Assembly: GCA_023399465.1 (NCBI GenBank)
Contig: JAEWPB010000025.1
Location: forward strand, 1 to 59,052
DNA length: 59,052 nucleotides
Reading direction: 5' to 3'
Source: Pseudomonadota bacterium
GTDB lineage: Bacteria > Pseudomonadota > Alphaproteobacteria > Rhizobiales > Rhizobiaceae
Every line of letters starts with the position of its first letter. Position 1 is the first letter of the stretch. The notes beneath the pieces are model-generated. The model made no database searches. It worked only from the letters and a program-made list of their open reading frames with translations, and was not told where the DNA came from. Below are positions 25,727 to 33,889 of this stretch, piece by piece. Both the position numbers and the translations under genes were made by a program.

Positions 25727-26277
25727 CCACTGAGGCGACAGCCAAGCGCGTTCACATCATCCAGGGGGAATACAAGGTCGTCAGCGATCCCGACGTGGTC
25801 CTGTCGACGATCCTTGGCTCGTGCGTGGCTGCCTGTCTGCGTGATCCGGTGGCAGGTGTCGGCGGCATGAACCACTTCCTGCTTCCCGGGTCCGGCAATG
25901 CATCTCTGGGCGGGGGCGATGCCACCCGCTATGGCGTGCATCTGATGGAACTGCTGATCAATGGTCTGCTGAAGAAGGGTGCCCGCCGTGACCGGCTGGA
26001 GGCCAAGGTCTTCGGCGGCGCAAAGACGATCGCGACATTCTCGAATGTCGGCGAGCAGAACGTCGCCTTTGCCATGCAGTTCCTCAAGGACGAGGGAATT
26101 CCGGTCGTCAGCTCCAGCACCGGTGGCGAACACGGACGGAAACTCGAATACTGGCCGGTCAGCGGGCGCGCGCGCCAGTATCCGCTGACAGGCGCTGAAA
26201 CACAAAAGGCGGTCGCCCTGGAGCAACGTCCGGTGCCGGCTGTCCGTCCGTCCGAGAATTCGATCGAATTCTTCTAA
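25723..26277 (+). CDS. cheD: Chemoreceptor glutamine deamidase CheD
   Basis: The 184-residue protein carries the CheD active site: Cys34 in LGSCVAACLRD and His51 in GGMNHFLLPG, with Ser28 at the position of the usual Thr and Thr29 beside it. The family deamidates receptor glutamines and can serve as a docking target of CheC-type phosphatases. The tail after about residue 150 is extended and ends in Glu-Phe-Phe, like the end of CheT. It overlaps cheY2 by 4 bases and is followed by cheT after 13 bases. Confidence 0.94.
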   Translation: MTTEATAKRVHIIQGEYKVVSDPDVVLSTILGSCVAACLRDPVAGVGGMNHFLLPGSGNASLGGGDATRYGVHLMELLINGLLKKGARRDRLEAKVFGGAKTIATFSNVGEQNVAFAMQFLKDEGIPVVSSSTGGEHGRKLEYWPVSGRARQYPLTGAETQKAVALEQRPVPAVRPSENSIEFF

Positions 26278-26290
26278 TGCGAGGTTTGAA

Positions 26291-26677
26291 ATGCCGATTG
26301 AGTGCCGGGCGGAATTGCCCACCGAAGCGACATTGCCGCAAGTCCTGATGCGTGTTGCAGTCCAGCTCCATGATGTGGCCGCACTCGTCGAACGGGCGGA
26401 AGCACAGATCCTCACTCAATCGGATGCCGATGTGACCCATTCCGTCGAAGCGATCGCTGCGCTGCAGGGTATCGATCTGGCCGTCCAGAAGACACGCGGC
26501 CTTGCCGAGTTCCTCGATACGGTTGCGGTGGGAGTGCCGGATACATGCACCGTCGACCTCACAACCGCACTCGGTCTCGTCAACCTCTCCGATCTCAAGG
26601 GGGCGTTGCAGCCCGGCAACCGGCAGAGTGAGACCGTGGCCCCGATGAAGGCTTCCGGGGACTTCGAATTCTTCTAG
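26291..26677 (+). CDS. cheT: CheT, CheZ-like chemotaxis protein
   Basis: The 128-residue last gene of the che operon matches the position and character of Sinorhizobium meliloti CheT (formerly orf10), reported to act in signal termination and adaptation. A long helix (about 13-80) carries DLAVQ at 62-66, a DxxxQ motif as in CheZ-type phosphatases, where the Gln positions the attacking water on CheY-P. The C-terminus ends SGDFEFF, resembling the last residues of CheD. No other domain is visible. It is separated from fliF by about 200 bases, which should contain a new promoter. Confidence 0.85.
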   Translation: MPIECRAELPTEATLPQVLMRVAVQLHDVAALVERAEAQILTQSDADVTHSVEAIAALQGIDLAVQKTRGLAEFLDTVAVGVPDTCTVDLTTALGLVNLSDLKGALQPGNRQSETVAPMKASGDFEFF

Positions 26678-26874
26678 GAAATACAGTGCATTAACGTGTG
26701 AATGGCGGGACCGTGGCGCTTTTCTGGTGTGCCACCAATGGTTGCCGCCGATCCGGTCATCCTTAAGAGTTCTCGCAAAAACGCAATGCGCGAAACGTTC
26801 GCGCAAGTTTCGCTTTCTAGTGTCGTTTCGGAATAAACACACTCGTCTGTAATGACCTGCGATGCGAGAACAGA

Positions 26875-28554
26875 ATGAATCTGTTAAATCAATTACTTCC
26901 GATCTTTAAGAACTTTGCGGCACTGGGGCGGACACGCCTGTATGCATTGATCGGGGTCGGCGTGCTTTCAATGGCGATTGTTCTCGCCGCAGCATTTTTC
27001 GTCAACAAACCGGCACATGAAACCCTCTACGTCGGGCTGGAGACGACGGACGTCAACCAGATCAGCATCGCTCTTGCCGAAGCCAATGTCGATTTCGAAG
27101 TCGGTAGCGACGGCGGAAGCATCACGGTCCCCGTCGGAATGACCGGCAAGGCTCGTCTTTTGCTGGCCGAACGCGGCCTGCCCAACAGCGCCAATGCCGG
27201 TTATGAGCTCTTCGACAAGGTCGGCTCTCTCGGCCTGACCTCGTTCATGCAGGAAGTGACCCGCGTCCGCGCCCTTGAAGGCGAGATCGCCCGCACCATT
27301 CAGTCGATCAGCGGCATCGCAGCCGCCCGCGTCCACATCGTCATGCCCGACGTCGGCAATTTCCGCCGCGGCGAGAGCAAGCCGACCGCCTCGGTCATGA
27401 TCCGCGCCAGCAGTACGACCGGCAACAAGGCCGCAGCCTCGATCCGCCATCTCGTCGCTTCCTCGGTGCCCGGCCTCGACATCGATGGCGTGACGGTGCT
27501 TGATTCGACCGGCCAGCTCTTGGCATCCGGCGACGAAGGCGGCAATTCGGCCCTCGCCCGCAACCTCGGCATCGTGCAATCGGTACAGCAGGAAATCGAA
27601 ACCAACATCGACAAGGCGCTGGCGCCGTTCCTCGGCATGGACAACTTCCGCTCCAGCGTATCGGCGCAGCTGAACACCGATAGCCAGCAGGTGCAGGAAA
27701 CCGTCTTCGATCCCGAATCCCGCGTCGAGCGTTCGGTGCGCGTGACCAAGGAGAACCAGAAGTCGCTGCAGCGCGCCCCGGACACCGCGACGACGGTCGA
27801 GCAGAACATCCCGCAGGCAGCCCCGGAAAGCGCCGGTGTTGGCCCCGAATCGTCCGACGAGGCGGCCAAGCGCGAAGAACAGACCAACTACGAGATCAAC
27901 AGCAAGACGATCGCGACGGTCCGCAACAGCTACAAGCTGGAGAAGCTCTCGGTCGCGGTCGTGGTCAACAAGGGCCGTATCGCCCAGATGGTTGGCGAAC
28001 CGGCCGACCAGGCCAAGATCGACGCCTATCTTGCCGACATGCAGAAGATCGTCAGCTCGGCTGCCGGCCTCGACGCCGACCGCGGCGACGTGGTGACCCT
28101 GACGGCCATGGACTTCATGGAAAACCAGTTGCTCAGCGAAGCTGCGTCGTCCTACAGCTTCATGGAAACGCTGAACCGCAACCTCGCCGGCATCATCAAC
28201 TCGCTTGCCTTCGTCGTGGTTGCCGCACTGGTCATCTGGCTGGGTGTACGCCCGATCCTCAGGGCTGTTGGCGGTAACGCAAATGGCGCCGCTGCACTGG
28301 GCCAGGCCGACAGCGGGCTGGAACTCCCGGACTTCGCCCCGGCGATCGGCGGCCCGGGTGCCACGCTGATGGACGGCTTCGGCGCAGATTTCGGCTTCGA
28401 CAGCACCGACGATCTGCTGACCATGGGCGGCGACGGCGACTTCAACCGCCGCGTCAAGGAAGGTCCGGAACGCCGCCTGGCAAAGATGGTGGAGATCAGC
28501 GAAGAGCGTGCCGCCAAGATTCTCCGCAAGTGGGCGGTCGAAAAAGCAGCCTGA
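26875..28554 (+). CDS. fliF: Flagellar MS-ring protein FliF
   Basis: The 559-residue protein forms the membrane ring on which the rotor and export gate assemble. There is a transmembrane helix near residues 21-45 (LYALIGVGVLSMAIVLAAAF). The ring-building motif region follows, including GYELFDKVGSLGLTSFMQ and RALEGEIARTIQSISGI. A second helix lies near residues 440-462 (LAFVVVAALVIWLGV). The cytoplasmic C-terminal tail binds FliG. The length is normal. In related genomes visN follows directly; here a LuxR/LuxI pair intervenes. Confidence 0.97.
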   Translation: MNLLNQLLPIFKNFAALGRTRLYALIGVGVLSMAIVLAAAFFVNKPAHETLYVGLETTDVNQISIALAEANVDFEVGSDGGSITVPVGMTGKARLLLAERGLPNSANAGYELFDKVGSLGLTSFMQEVTRVRALEGEIARTIQSISGIAAARVHIVMPDVGNFRRGESKPTASVMIRASSTTGNKAAASIRHLVASSVPGLDIDGVTVLDSTGQLLASGDEGGNSALARNLGIVQSVQQEIETNIDKALAPFLGMDNFRSSVSAQLNTDSQQVQETVFDPESRVERSVRVTKENQKSLQRAPDTATTVEQNIPQAAPESAGVGPESSDEAAKREEQTNYEINSKTIATVRNSYKLEKLSVAVVVNKGRIAQMVGEPADQAKIDAYLADMQKIVSSAAGLDADRGDVVTLTAMDFMENQLLSEAASSYSFMETLNRNLAGIINSLAFVVVAALVIWLGVRPILRAVGGNANGAAALGQADSGLELPDFAPAIGGPGATLMDGFGADFGFDSTDDLLTMGGDGDFNRRVKEGPERRLAKMVEISEERAAKILRKWAVEKAA

Positions 28555-28572
28555 TCGCAGAATCGATCATTG

Positions 28573-28605
28573 GAAACCGGTGGGGCAACCTGCCGGTTTC
28601 TTTGT
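28573..28605 (+). terminator. Rho-independent terminator after fliF
   Basis: The stem GAAACCGG/CCGGTTTC (28573-28580 and 28593-28600) is followed by TTTGTT, 18 bases after the fliF stop. It separates fliF from the LuxR gene, so the latter needs its own promoter. Confidence 0.7.
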
Positions 28606-28825
28606 TGGAGCCATCTCGCCAATTCGGCCGGTTCCATATAAGATCGCGCCGCATCCATGCCGCATCGCAAAAATCACGGGGATACTGATCGCGGCTGGTG
28701 GATTTTTGCATACAGCAAAATACTGTCATGACGGTTTCGGGCGTCTGTCCGGCAAAATGAAATACCGATCGGCCAAGGTCCTGCGCCTGCAATGCCGGGG
28801 GAATTCAGTAAATTCGAGGTGGCGT

Positions 28826-29623
28826 ATGGATTTGGTGTTGGCCGGAATCAAGCCCCTGTCGCTCTTTTCCGGCAGACAGAAGAATGCAGTGTGCGATCTG
28901 CTCCATGCATGCAGACGGGAGATCGGCTGCCGGCATGTCGCACATGTCTATTCCGAACGGAAGGGCGCTCGTCCGGAGACCTACATCTCCGTCACCTATC
29001 CCGGCCGGTGGTTGCTCAATTATGCGCTGCGCAACTATTTCACGGTCGATCCCGTGGTCAATTATGGCCAGGAGCGCGAGATGGTGGTGCTGCTGAACGA
29101 GGCCGCCAAGGAGAATGCACCGCTGAAGGCGATGATCAGCGATGCGCAGTCGTTCAAGATCGGAAGAAGCTTCCTTTCGGTTTCGGTGATGCCGCACTCG
29201 GAATATCGCGGCGCGGTGCTGTTCACCTTCGATGTCGAGCCGGAAGAAATGGCGCCGTTTCTGGCGGAGCATCAGGAGAAGCTCGTCGCCGCGGCGCGGC
29301 ATCTTCATATCGAGGCCCTGAAGGCGCGGGGTCTGCTGCGGTCCGATCTGCGTGAGTTCAATCTCAACCGTCGCGAATTGCGCTGTTTGTCACTGATGGC
29401 ACATGGGGTCTGCATCGATGATATCGGTCATGCGCTTGACCTGGCGCCGGAGCACGTTGCTGTGCTGGTAAGTGAGCTTTGCCAGCGGTTCGAATGCAAC
29501 AACTCGATGCAGTTGATCAGCCGAGCGATGTCGCTCGGCCTTCTCAGCATGTTCGACGATGTCATGATGCCGCCGCATAGTGACTCTTCACCCAGGCAAG
29601 CTTCTCCAGCGAGGCCGAACTGA
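28826..29623 (+). CDS. LuxR-type autoinducer receptor/regulator
   Basis: The 265-residue product starts at ATG 28826, preceded by GAGG. The N-terminal autoinducer-binding domain shows the TYPGRWLLNYALRNYFTVDP pattern (Trp, Tyr and Asp-Pro ligand contacts), but the second conserved Trp is not evident. The C-terminal region (about residues 180-245) aligns with a LuxR helix-turn-helix, LNRRELRCLSLMAHG, yet the recognition helix (HVAVLVSELCQRF) departs from the usual TVxxH pattern. A Pro/Ser-rich tail overlaps the convergent LuxI gene by 62 bases. It is paired with the adjacent synthase and may regulate motility genes nearby (inference). Divergence could mean altered DNA binding or an anti-activator role. 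Confidence 0.85.
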   Translation: MDLVLAGIKPLSLFSGRQKNAVCDLLHACRREIGCRHVAHVYSERKGARPETYISVTYPGRWLLNYALRNYFTVDPVVNYGQEREMVVLLNEAAKENAPLKAMISDAQSFKIGRSFLSVSVMPHSEYRGAVLFTFDVEPEEMAPFLAEHQEKLVAAARHLHIEALKARGLLRSDLREFNLNRRELRCLSLMAHGVCIDDIGHALDLAPEHVAVLVSELCQRFECNNSMQLISRAMSLGLLSMFDDVMMPPHSDSSPRQASPARPN

Positions 29624-30167
29624 CTTCCCAGGCGACGCAAAGGATGTCGTCGCCTTGTTCGGTGCTGCGCCGCCCCAGCGTCTGGCATTCGACGCCGAAA
29701 AGCTTGGTCAGCTTCACGACCCGTTCCTCGCAAATGGCCACGTGCCGCATGATTCCCTTTGAAGCGCCGAATTCGAGGGAGGCGTTGCAAAGCTCTATGG
29801 CGGTACGGTTGACGCCGCTCGATACGCGGACGTCCTTCTCCTGCGGTCGGATGACGAACCGCGTCGTTTCCGTGACCCTGGGTGAAAAGATCAGTGTCGG
29901 ATCGTCGATCATGTCGGAAAACTTTTCCCACGTCAGCGTCGGCCCGGTCATTTGCATCTGACGCAATCCCCCCGAGACCTCGCCTGCTTCCGTCAGCGAA
30001 AGAATGTAGGTGCAGGGCATGCTATCGTACCGATCGAATTCCATGTCGCCGGAAACTCGAACGTCCCACTTCAAGGTGTCGTGAAATATAGTTTTCCGGA
30101 TCCGGAAATATTCATCGACCTGCTTGCGATATAGATGGCGCGTTTCTTCTGTAACATAAATGATCAT
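29562..30167 (-). CDS. LuxI-type acyl-homoserine-lactone synthase
   Basis: The 201-residue enzyme makes N-acyl-homoserine lactones from S-adenosylmethionine and an acyl carrier. The family's invariant residues are visible: Arg and Phe in RIRKTIFHDTLKWDV with the conserved Trp, the acidic EFDRYD, the Arg of GGLRQM, and Glu/Arg in VTETTRFVI. The C-terminal acyl-chain pocket region (CNASLEFGASKGIMRHVAI) follows. The start is ATG 30167 with a G-rich upstream stretch. It is encoded convergently to the LuxR gene and divergently from visN. The acyl-chain length cannot be predicted. Flanking intergenic DNA is AT-rich, suggesting acquisition (inference). Confidence 0.93.
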   Translation of the reverse strand: MIIYVTEETRHLYRKQVDEYFRIRKTIFHDTLKWDVRVSGDMEFDRYDSMPCTYILSLTEAGEVSGGLRQMQMTGPTLTWEKFSDMIDDPTLIFSPRVTETTRFVIRPQEKDVRVSSGVNRTAIELCNASLEFGASKGIMRHVAICEERVVKLTKLFGVECQTLGRRSTEQGDDILCVAWEVSSASLEKLAWVKSHYAAAS

Positions 30168-30697
30168 ACTTCGCCCCCTTGTTTGGATTTGAGGAGAAGG
30201 TACAATCCGGTTCAGAAGAATAAGTTAAAGCCGGAAACGTATATATGTTTATTAAAAGTGTACAATATCGCGTATAGGCAAGTAGAAATTGAGCAAATAT
30301 GCGAAGTAATATTGAAAGTATATTGATATATACAGTCGTAATATCGTTGTCCGTGCAAATCCTCTCTGGTCAACACTGTGTCTTTTTGGGTCGCTTCGCG
30401 CCTTTGATCGACCCTATTAATTTATTTTGGAGTTATCCCAAAATTGCATCGCGACAGTGGTTGCGTCGCAGGTGCAAAGTCGTGAATACCGTCCTTGGTC
30501 TGCTCTAGGCGAATCACTTCATGGAAATTGCTTTTGGTAAATTCCCAAAAGCGGGAGTGGTGATTTGTTTTCGGTTGCTTAGACTGAAGTCGGATCTGAT
30601 GATTCGTCGGCTGCTAGATTGGCCGGCAATCGCCCTGGTTTTGTTGCGTGGGCATGTCCTCTGTTGGGCTGCCGTTTCGTCCGTTGAAGGGATCGAT
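30168..30697. other. AT-rich intergenic region between the LuxI gene and visN
   Basis: These 530 bases hold no supported gene; they separate divergent luxI-type and visN genes and must contain both promoters. The part from 30180 to 30450 is markedly AT-rich compared with the neighbours. The frame that extends visN upstream to 30521 is not family-like. No clear lux-box dyad was found. Confidence 0.5.
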
Positions 30698-31444
30698 ATG
30701 GAAATTGAAACGTGGCAGGCTGGCCGTGGGAGGTCGGGCCTCAACTTTTCGGGGGGTAGCGCGACACCGGTCGCGGTGTCGCGCGGAAAACTGATCGAGG
30801 TGCTGGTCAAGATTGCCGACGGCGCCCACCTGCCAGCTGCGATGCGTGCGCTGACCGATTATGTCGGCGCTGCCAATTTCCTCCTGACCCGCTATGATCT
30901 CGTGCAGGAGCAGGGACTTGACTTTGTCGTGACCTCCGATTGGCCGTTCGATCTGGTTCGCCGGCTGAGCGCGGAACTCGCCAATGTCTATGCGCGGACC
31001 ACCGAATACGAAAAATGCATGCTGCTGCTGCAGCCGAAGTTCCTGATGCTGCCGGATGAAGCCGAACTGCCTGCCGGCATTGGCAGACAGTACTGCGCGT
31101 TGACGTTCAACGTCGGGCGCGCCCGTTTCGCCGTGATGCTGCTTTTTGCAGAAGGGGCGATCCTCTCGCATGAGCGGTTGCGGGAAATCGGTCTTCTTGC
31201 CGGCTACTATTCGAGTTTCTCTCGCGAACGCGACGTCAGGTCCGATCGCGATTTCGAGCTGACCGACCGGGAGCTGGAGTGCCTCTACTGGATTGCCGAA
31301 GGCAAGACCAGCGACGAAATCGCCGTTATCCTCGGCATCTCGCGCAATACGATCAATAACTACATTACCAGCGTGATGAGAAAGACCGCGACGAAGACGC
31401 GCTCGGAAGCCATCGCCTACGCTGTTCGAAACAACCTGGTGTAA
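30698..31444 (+). CDS. visN: Motility master regulator VisN (LuxR family)
   Basis: The 248-residue product uses ATG 30698, preceded by AAGGGA; a frame extension upstream to 30521 is ignored. The N-terminal sensor-like domain resembles autoinducer-binding folds, and the C-terminus has a canonical LuxR helix-turn-helix (LTDRELECLYWIAEG, then ISRNTINNYITS). In Sinorhizobium meliloti VisN forms a heterodimer with VisR and activates rem and thereby flagellar, motility and chemotaxis genes. It is followed by visR after 12 bases. Confidence 0.93.
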   Translation: MEIETWQAGRGRSGLNFSGGSATPVAVSRGKLIEVLVKIADGAHLPAAMRALTDYVGAANFLLTRYDLVQEQGLDFVVTSDWPFDLVRRLSAELANVYARTTEYEKCMLLLQPKFLMLPDEAELPAGIGRQYCALTFNVGRARFAVMLLFAEGAILSHERLREIGLLAGYYSSFSRERDVRSDRDFELTDRELECLYWIAEGKTSDEIAVILGISRNTINNYITSVMRKTATKTRSEAIAYAVRNNLV

Positions 31445-31456
31445 GGAAGGAAGTTC

Positions 31457-32203
31457 ATGGGTCGCCTGCACGACAGGGGCAACGACGGGGCTGATGGGGC
31501 CAAGACCATCCGCGTTCAGCGTTTCGCCGGCCGGTCCGATCTGTTCCCGCGCCTCGTCGCGATGCAGAAGGCCCTCAACGCCAAGAATTTCGCCGTATTC
31601 CGTATCGGTGGCGGCGGCATGAGCACCAAGCGCCGTTTCGCCTGCGAGATGGAGAACTGGGGCGCCAACAACAGCGCCTATTCCAAGGCCTTCCTCGACG
31701 CCTATGGCGACGAGATGCTGGAGCATATCGACGGTTCGCTGCTGCCGCTGGTGTGGAATGGCCGGGACGATGACAGTGTCGCCGACGTCATAGATTTCGC
31801 GCCCTTCACGATGCGCATCAAAGGTCGTCCGCTGCCGTTTTCGGGCATCGCCTTTCCGGTCCGCCTCGGCGCCATCGGCAATGGCTTCGTCGTTTTCACG
31901 GCGGATTACCTCGACATCACCAGCGACATGATCATCGATCTCCATTCGAAGAGCTGTCAGGTTCTGATGGATCTTCTGTCGCTCGACGAGCGGCGGGCAA
32001 TTCCGGCAGAAGGCCTGAGCGAACGCGAGATCGCATGCCTGCAGCTGGCCGGCGACGGTCGTATCAGCGAAGAGATCGCGGAGAAGCTCGGACTTTCCGT
32101 GCACACGGTCAACGCCTATCTCGGATCGGCGACAATCAAGCTGGATTCGGTGAACCGCATCCAGGCGATCGCCAAGGCGATCCGCCTTGGCTACATCAGC
32201 TGA
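31457..32203 (+). CDS. visR: Motility master regulator VisR (LuxR family)
   Basis: The 248-residue partner of VisN has a sensor domain starting IRVQRFAGRSDLFPRLVAMQ and a C-terminal helix-turn-helix (LSEREIACLQLAGDG, then LSVHTVNAYLGS). VisN and VisR are both required for flagellation in Sinorhizobium. The gene ends 22 bases before the convergent end of the flhB operon. Confidence 0.93.
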   Translation: MGRLHDRGNDGADGAKTIRVQRFAGRSDLFPRLVAMQKALNAKNFAVFRIGGGGMSTKRRFACEMENWGANNSAYSKAFLDAYGDEMLEHIDGSLLPLVWNGRDDDSVADVIDFAPFTMRIKGRPLPFSGIAFPVRLGAIGNGFVVFTADYLDITSDMIIDLHSKSCQVLMDLLSLDERRAIPAEGLSEREIACLQLAGDGRISEEIAEKLGLSVHTVNAYLGSATIKLDSVNRIQAIAKAIRLGYIS

Positions 32204-32225
32204 CGGGTGAAATGCCTGCGGGGAT

Positions 32226-32672
32226 CTAAGCGGCGTTCGAGAGCTCGGGCCGCGATGATTTCGTGAACTTGGCCTCTTCCAGGCTGCGGGCGAGGAAGGC
32301 GGTGTTCTCGTTCGGATCGGCTGCCGGCTCGGAAAACGCGATGTGGTTGATTTCCAGCGATGCGTGGTCGGCGGCCAGGGTCAGGCGCGCATAGACCGTG
32401 ACCCCCTTGGGCTTGATCTCGAGGTCGAGGGTGACCTCGGGAACGCTGTTCCATTCGAGTTTGTAGTCGCCGCCGGCGCCGTAATTGACCGTTCCGGGAT
32501 GGAAATAGAGTTCCGCCGCCGAGGCGACGAGATCGGCCAGGTTGCCGTTGCACTCGAACCGCAGCAACGAGATCAGATCGGACGCGTCCAGGAGACGCAG
32601 CTCGCTGGCGACAGGGGAAATGGCTTTGGCGACAATCTGTTCACGCTCGGTCGAGTAAGGGCATGTTCTCAT
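32226..32672 (-). CDS. Conserved hypothetical protein of the flagellar cluster, downstream of flhB
   Basis: The 148-residue protein starts 4 bases after the flhB stop on the same strand, so it is almost certainly co-transcribed with flhB. There is no signal peptide or membrane helix. The middle part (VPEVTLDLEIKPKGVTVYAR, then ADHASLEINHIAF) predicts beta strands. I do not recognise the family; its position inside the cluster suggests a flagellum-related role, but nothing in the sequence proves it. Confidence 0.72.
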   Translation of the reverse strand: MRTCPYSTEREQIVAKAISPVASELRLLDASDLISLLRFECNGNLADLVASAAELYFHPGTVNYGAGGDYKLEWNSVPEVTLDLEIKPKGVTVYARLTLAADHASLEINHIAFSEPAADPNENTAFLARSLEEAKFTKSSRPELSNAA

Positions 32673-32676
32673 TGTT

Positions 32677-33759
32677 TTATCGTCCCTGCCTGTTTTGCGC
32701 TTTCAAGGAGTACACGCGGTGAATGAGTTCCGCGACTGCCTTGTAAAATACTGACGGAATCACATTATCCACCGAGACTTGCGCAAACATGGAGCGTGCG
32801 AGGGGCGGGTCCTCGAAAACGGGAATATTGTTCTTTTCGGCGATTTCGCGGATTTTCAGGGCGATAAGGTCCTGGCCCTTGGCAACCACGATCGGAGCGT
32901 CGCTTTCCTCGCGCACGTAGCGAAGGGCAACGGCGTAGTGGGTAGGGTTGGCGATCACCAGAGTGGCGCGGGGAACGCTGTCCATCATGCGGCGGCGGGC
33001 GCGATCGCGGGCGATCGAGCGCTGGCGGGCCTTGATGATCGGATCGCCCTGCGCCTGCTTCATCTCCTCCTTGACTTCCTGCTTGGTCATGCGGAGCTGT
33101 TCGAACCAGTGGTGGCGCGTCCAGAAAAAGTCGACGACCGCAATCGTCGCGGTGGCGAAAAGCACCACGATCAAGATTCGCCCCATGATCGCCGCCAGCT
33201 TCACGAAGATCACTTCCGGATCCGAGAACATGGCGTCGAGCGCACCGAAATAGTGGTTGCGCAGGGCGAAGAACATGATGATCGCGACGACCATTATCTT
33301 GAACAGCGACTTGCCGAATTCGACGAAGCCCGGCGCGCTGAACATGCGGTTCCATCCCTTGAACAGCGAGACGCGCGACATCTGCGGGCGGATGCGTTCG
33401 AGAATCGGTGTCGGCAGGTTCTGGAAAATCGAGGCGCTGAGGCCAAAGATGATGAACATGATGAACGCCGGCGCCACAAATCCCGCGACCGCCCAACCAA
33501 GATGGGTGAAGAGCGAGATGACGTCGGCAGCGGTGTCGATCTTCCACTGGTCGGGTTGATCGAACAGGTCCCGCAGCGTGACGCTGAGCCGCCTGATCCC
33601 GTCGGGCAGAAAGAAGACCAGATAGATGTAGATCGCCAGCGCGGAGCCGAAGAGCGCAACTTCCTTGGAGAAGGGAACATTGCCCTTCTCGGCCGCGTCG
33701 CGAATCTTTTTCTCGGACGGGGCTTCTGTTTTACTGTCCTTGTCTTCTTCGTCAGACAA
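32677..33759 (-). CDS. flhB: Flagellar export switch protein FlhB
   Basis: The 360-residue inner-membrane protein of the flagellar type III export gate has an N-terminal cytoplasmic segment (KTEAPSEKKIRDAAEKGNVP), four transmembrane helices between about residues 35 and 215, and the autocleaved cytoplasmic domain with NPTH at 271-274. Cleavage after Asn271 switches export from hook to filament substrates. A hairpin lies upstream, between fliG and flhB. A small unknown gene follows immediately. Confidence 0.96.
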   Translation of the reverse strand: MSDEEDKDSKTEAPSEKKIRDAAEKGNVPFSKEVALFGSALAIYIYLVFFLPDGIRRLSVTLRDLFDQPDQWKIDTAADVISLFTHLGWAVAGFVAPAFIMFIIFGLSASIFQNLPTPILERIRPQMSRVSLFKGWNRMFSAPGFVEFGKSLFKIMVVAIIMFFALRNHYFGALDAMFSDPEVIFVKLAAIMGRILIVVLFATATIAVVDFFWTRHHWFEQLRMTKQEVKEEMKQAQGDPIIKARQRSIARDRARRRMMDSVPRATLVIANPTHYAVALRYVREESDAPIVVAKGQDLIALKIREIAEKNNIPVFEDPPLARSMFAQVSVDNVIPSVFYKAVAELIHRVYSLKAQNRQGR

Positions 33760-33782
33760 ATTGCAGCCTTTCGAGAAACGGA

Positions 33783-33808
33783 AACGCCCGCGGGATGACG
33801 CGGGCGTT
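33783..33808 (-). terminator. Hairpin between fliG and flhB (terminator or attenuator)
   Basis: A perfect 10-bp stem AACGCCCGCG/CGCGGGCGTT has a 6-base loop. On the minus strand it is followed by TTTCCGTTT, only a weak T-run. It could partly terminate the motA-fliM-fliN-fliG transcript before flhB. Confidence 0.55.
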
Positions 33809-33889
33809 CATTCGTAAAAAGCCTATCTGCCTGCGATGGCCGAATCAATCGAACGGCAAGGCATCGCCGGTGTTTTCAACAGCCCGGAC

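Noticed and set aside
30521..30697. N-terminal extension of VisN
   Set aside because: The upstream codons do not resemble VisN, whose expected length (about 247 residues) and ribosome-binding site fit the ATG at 30698.
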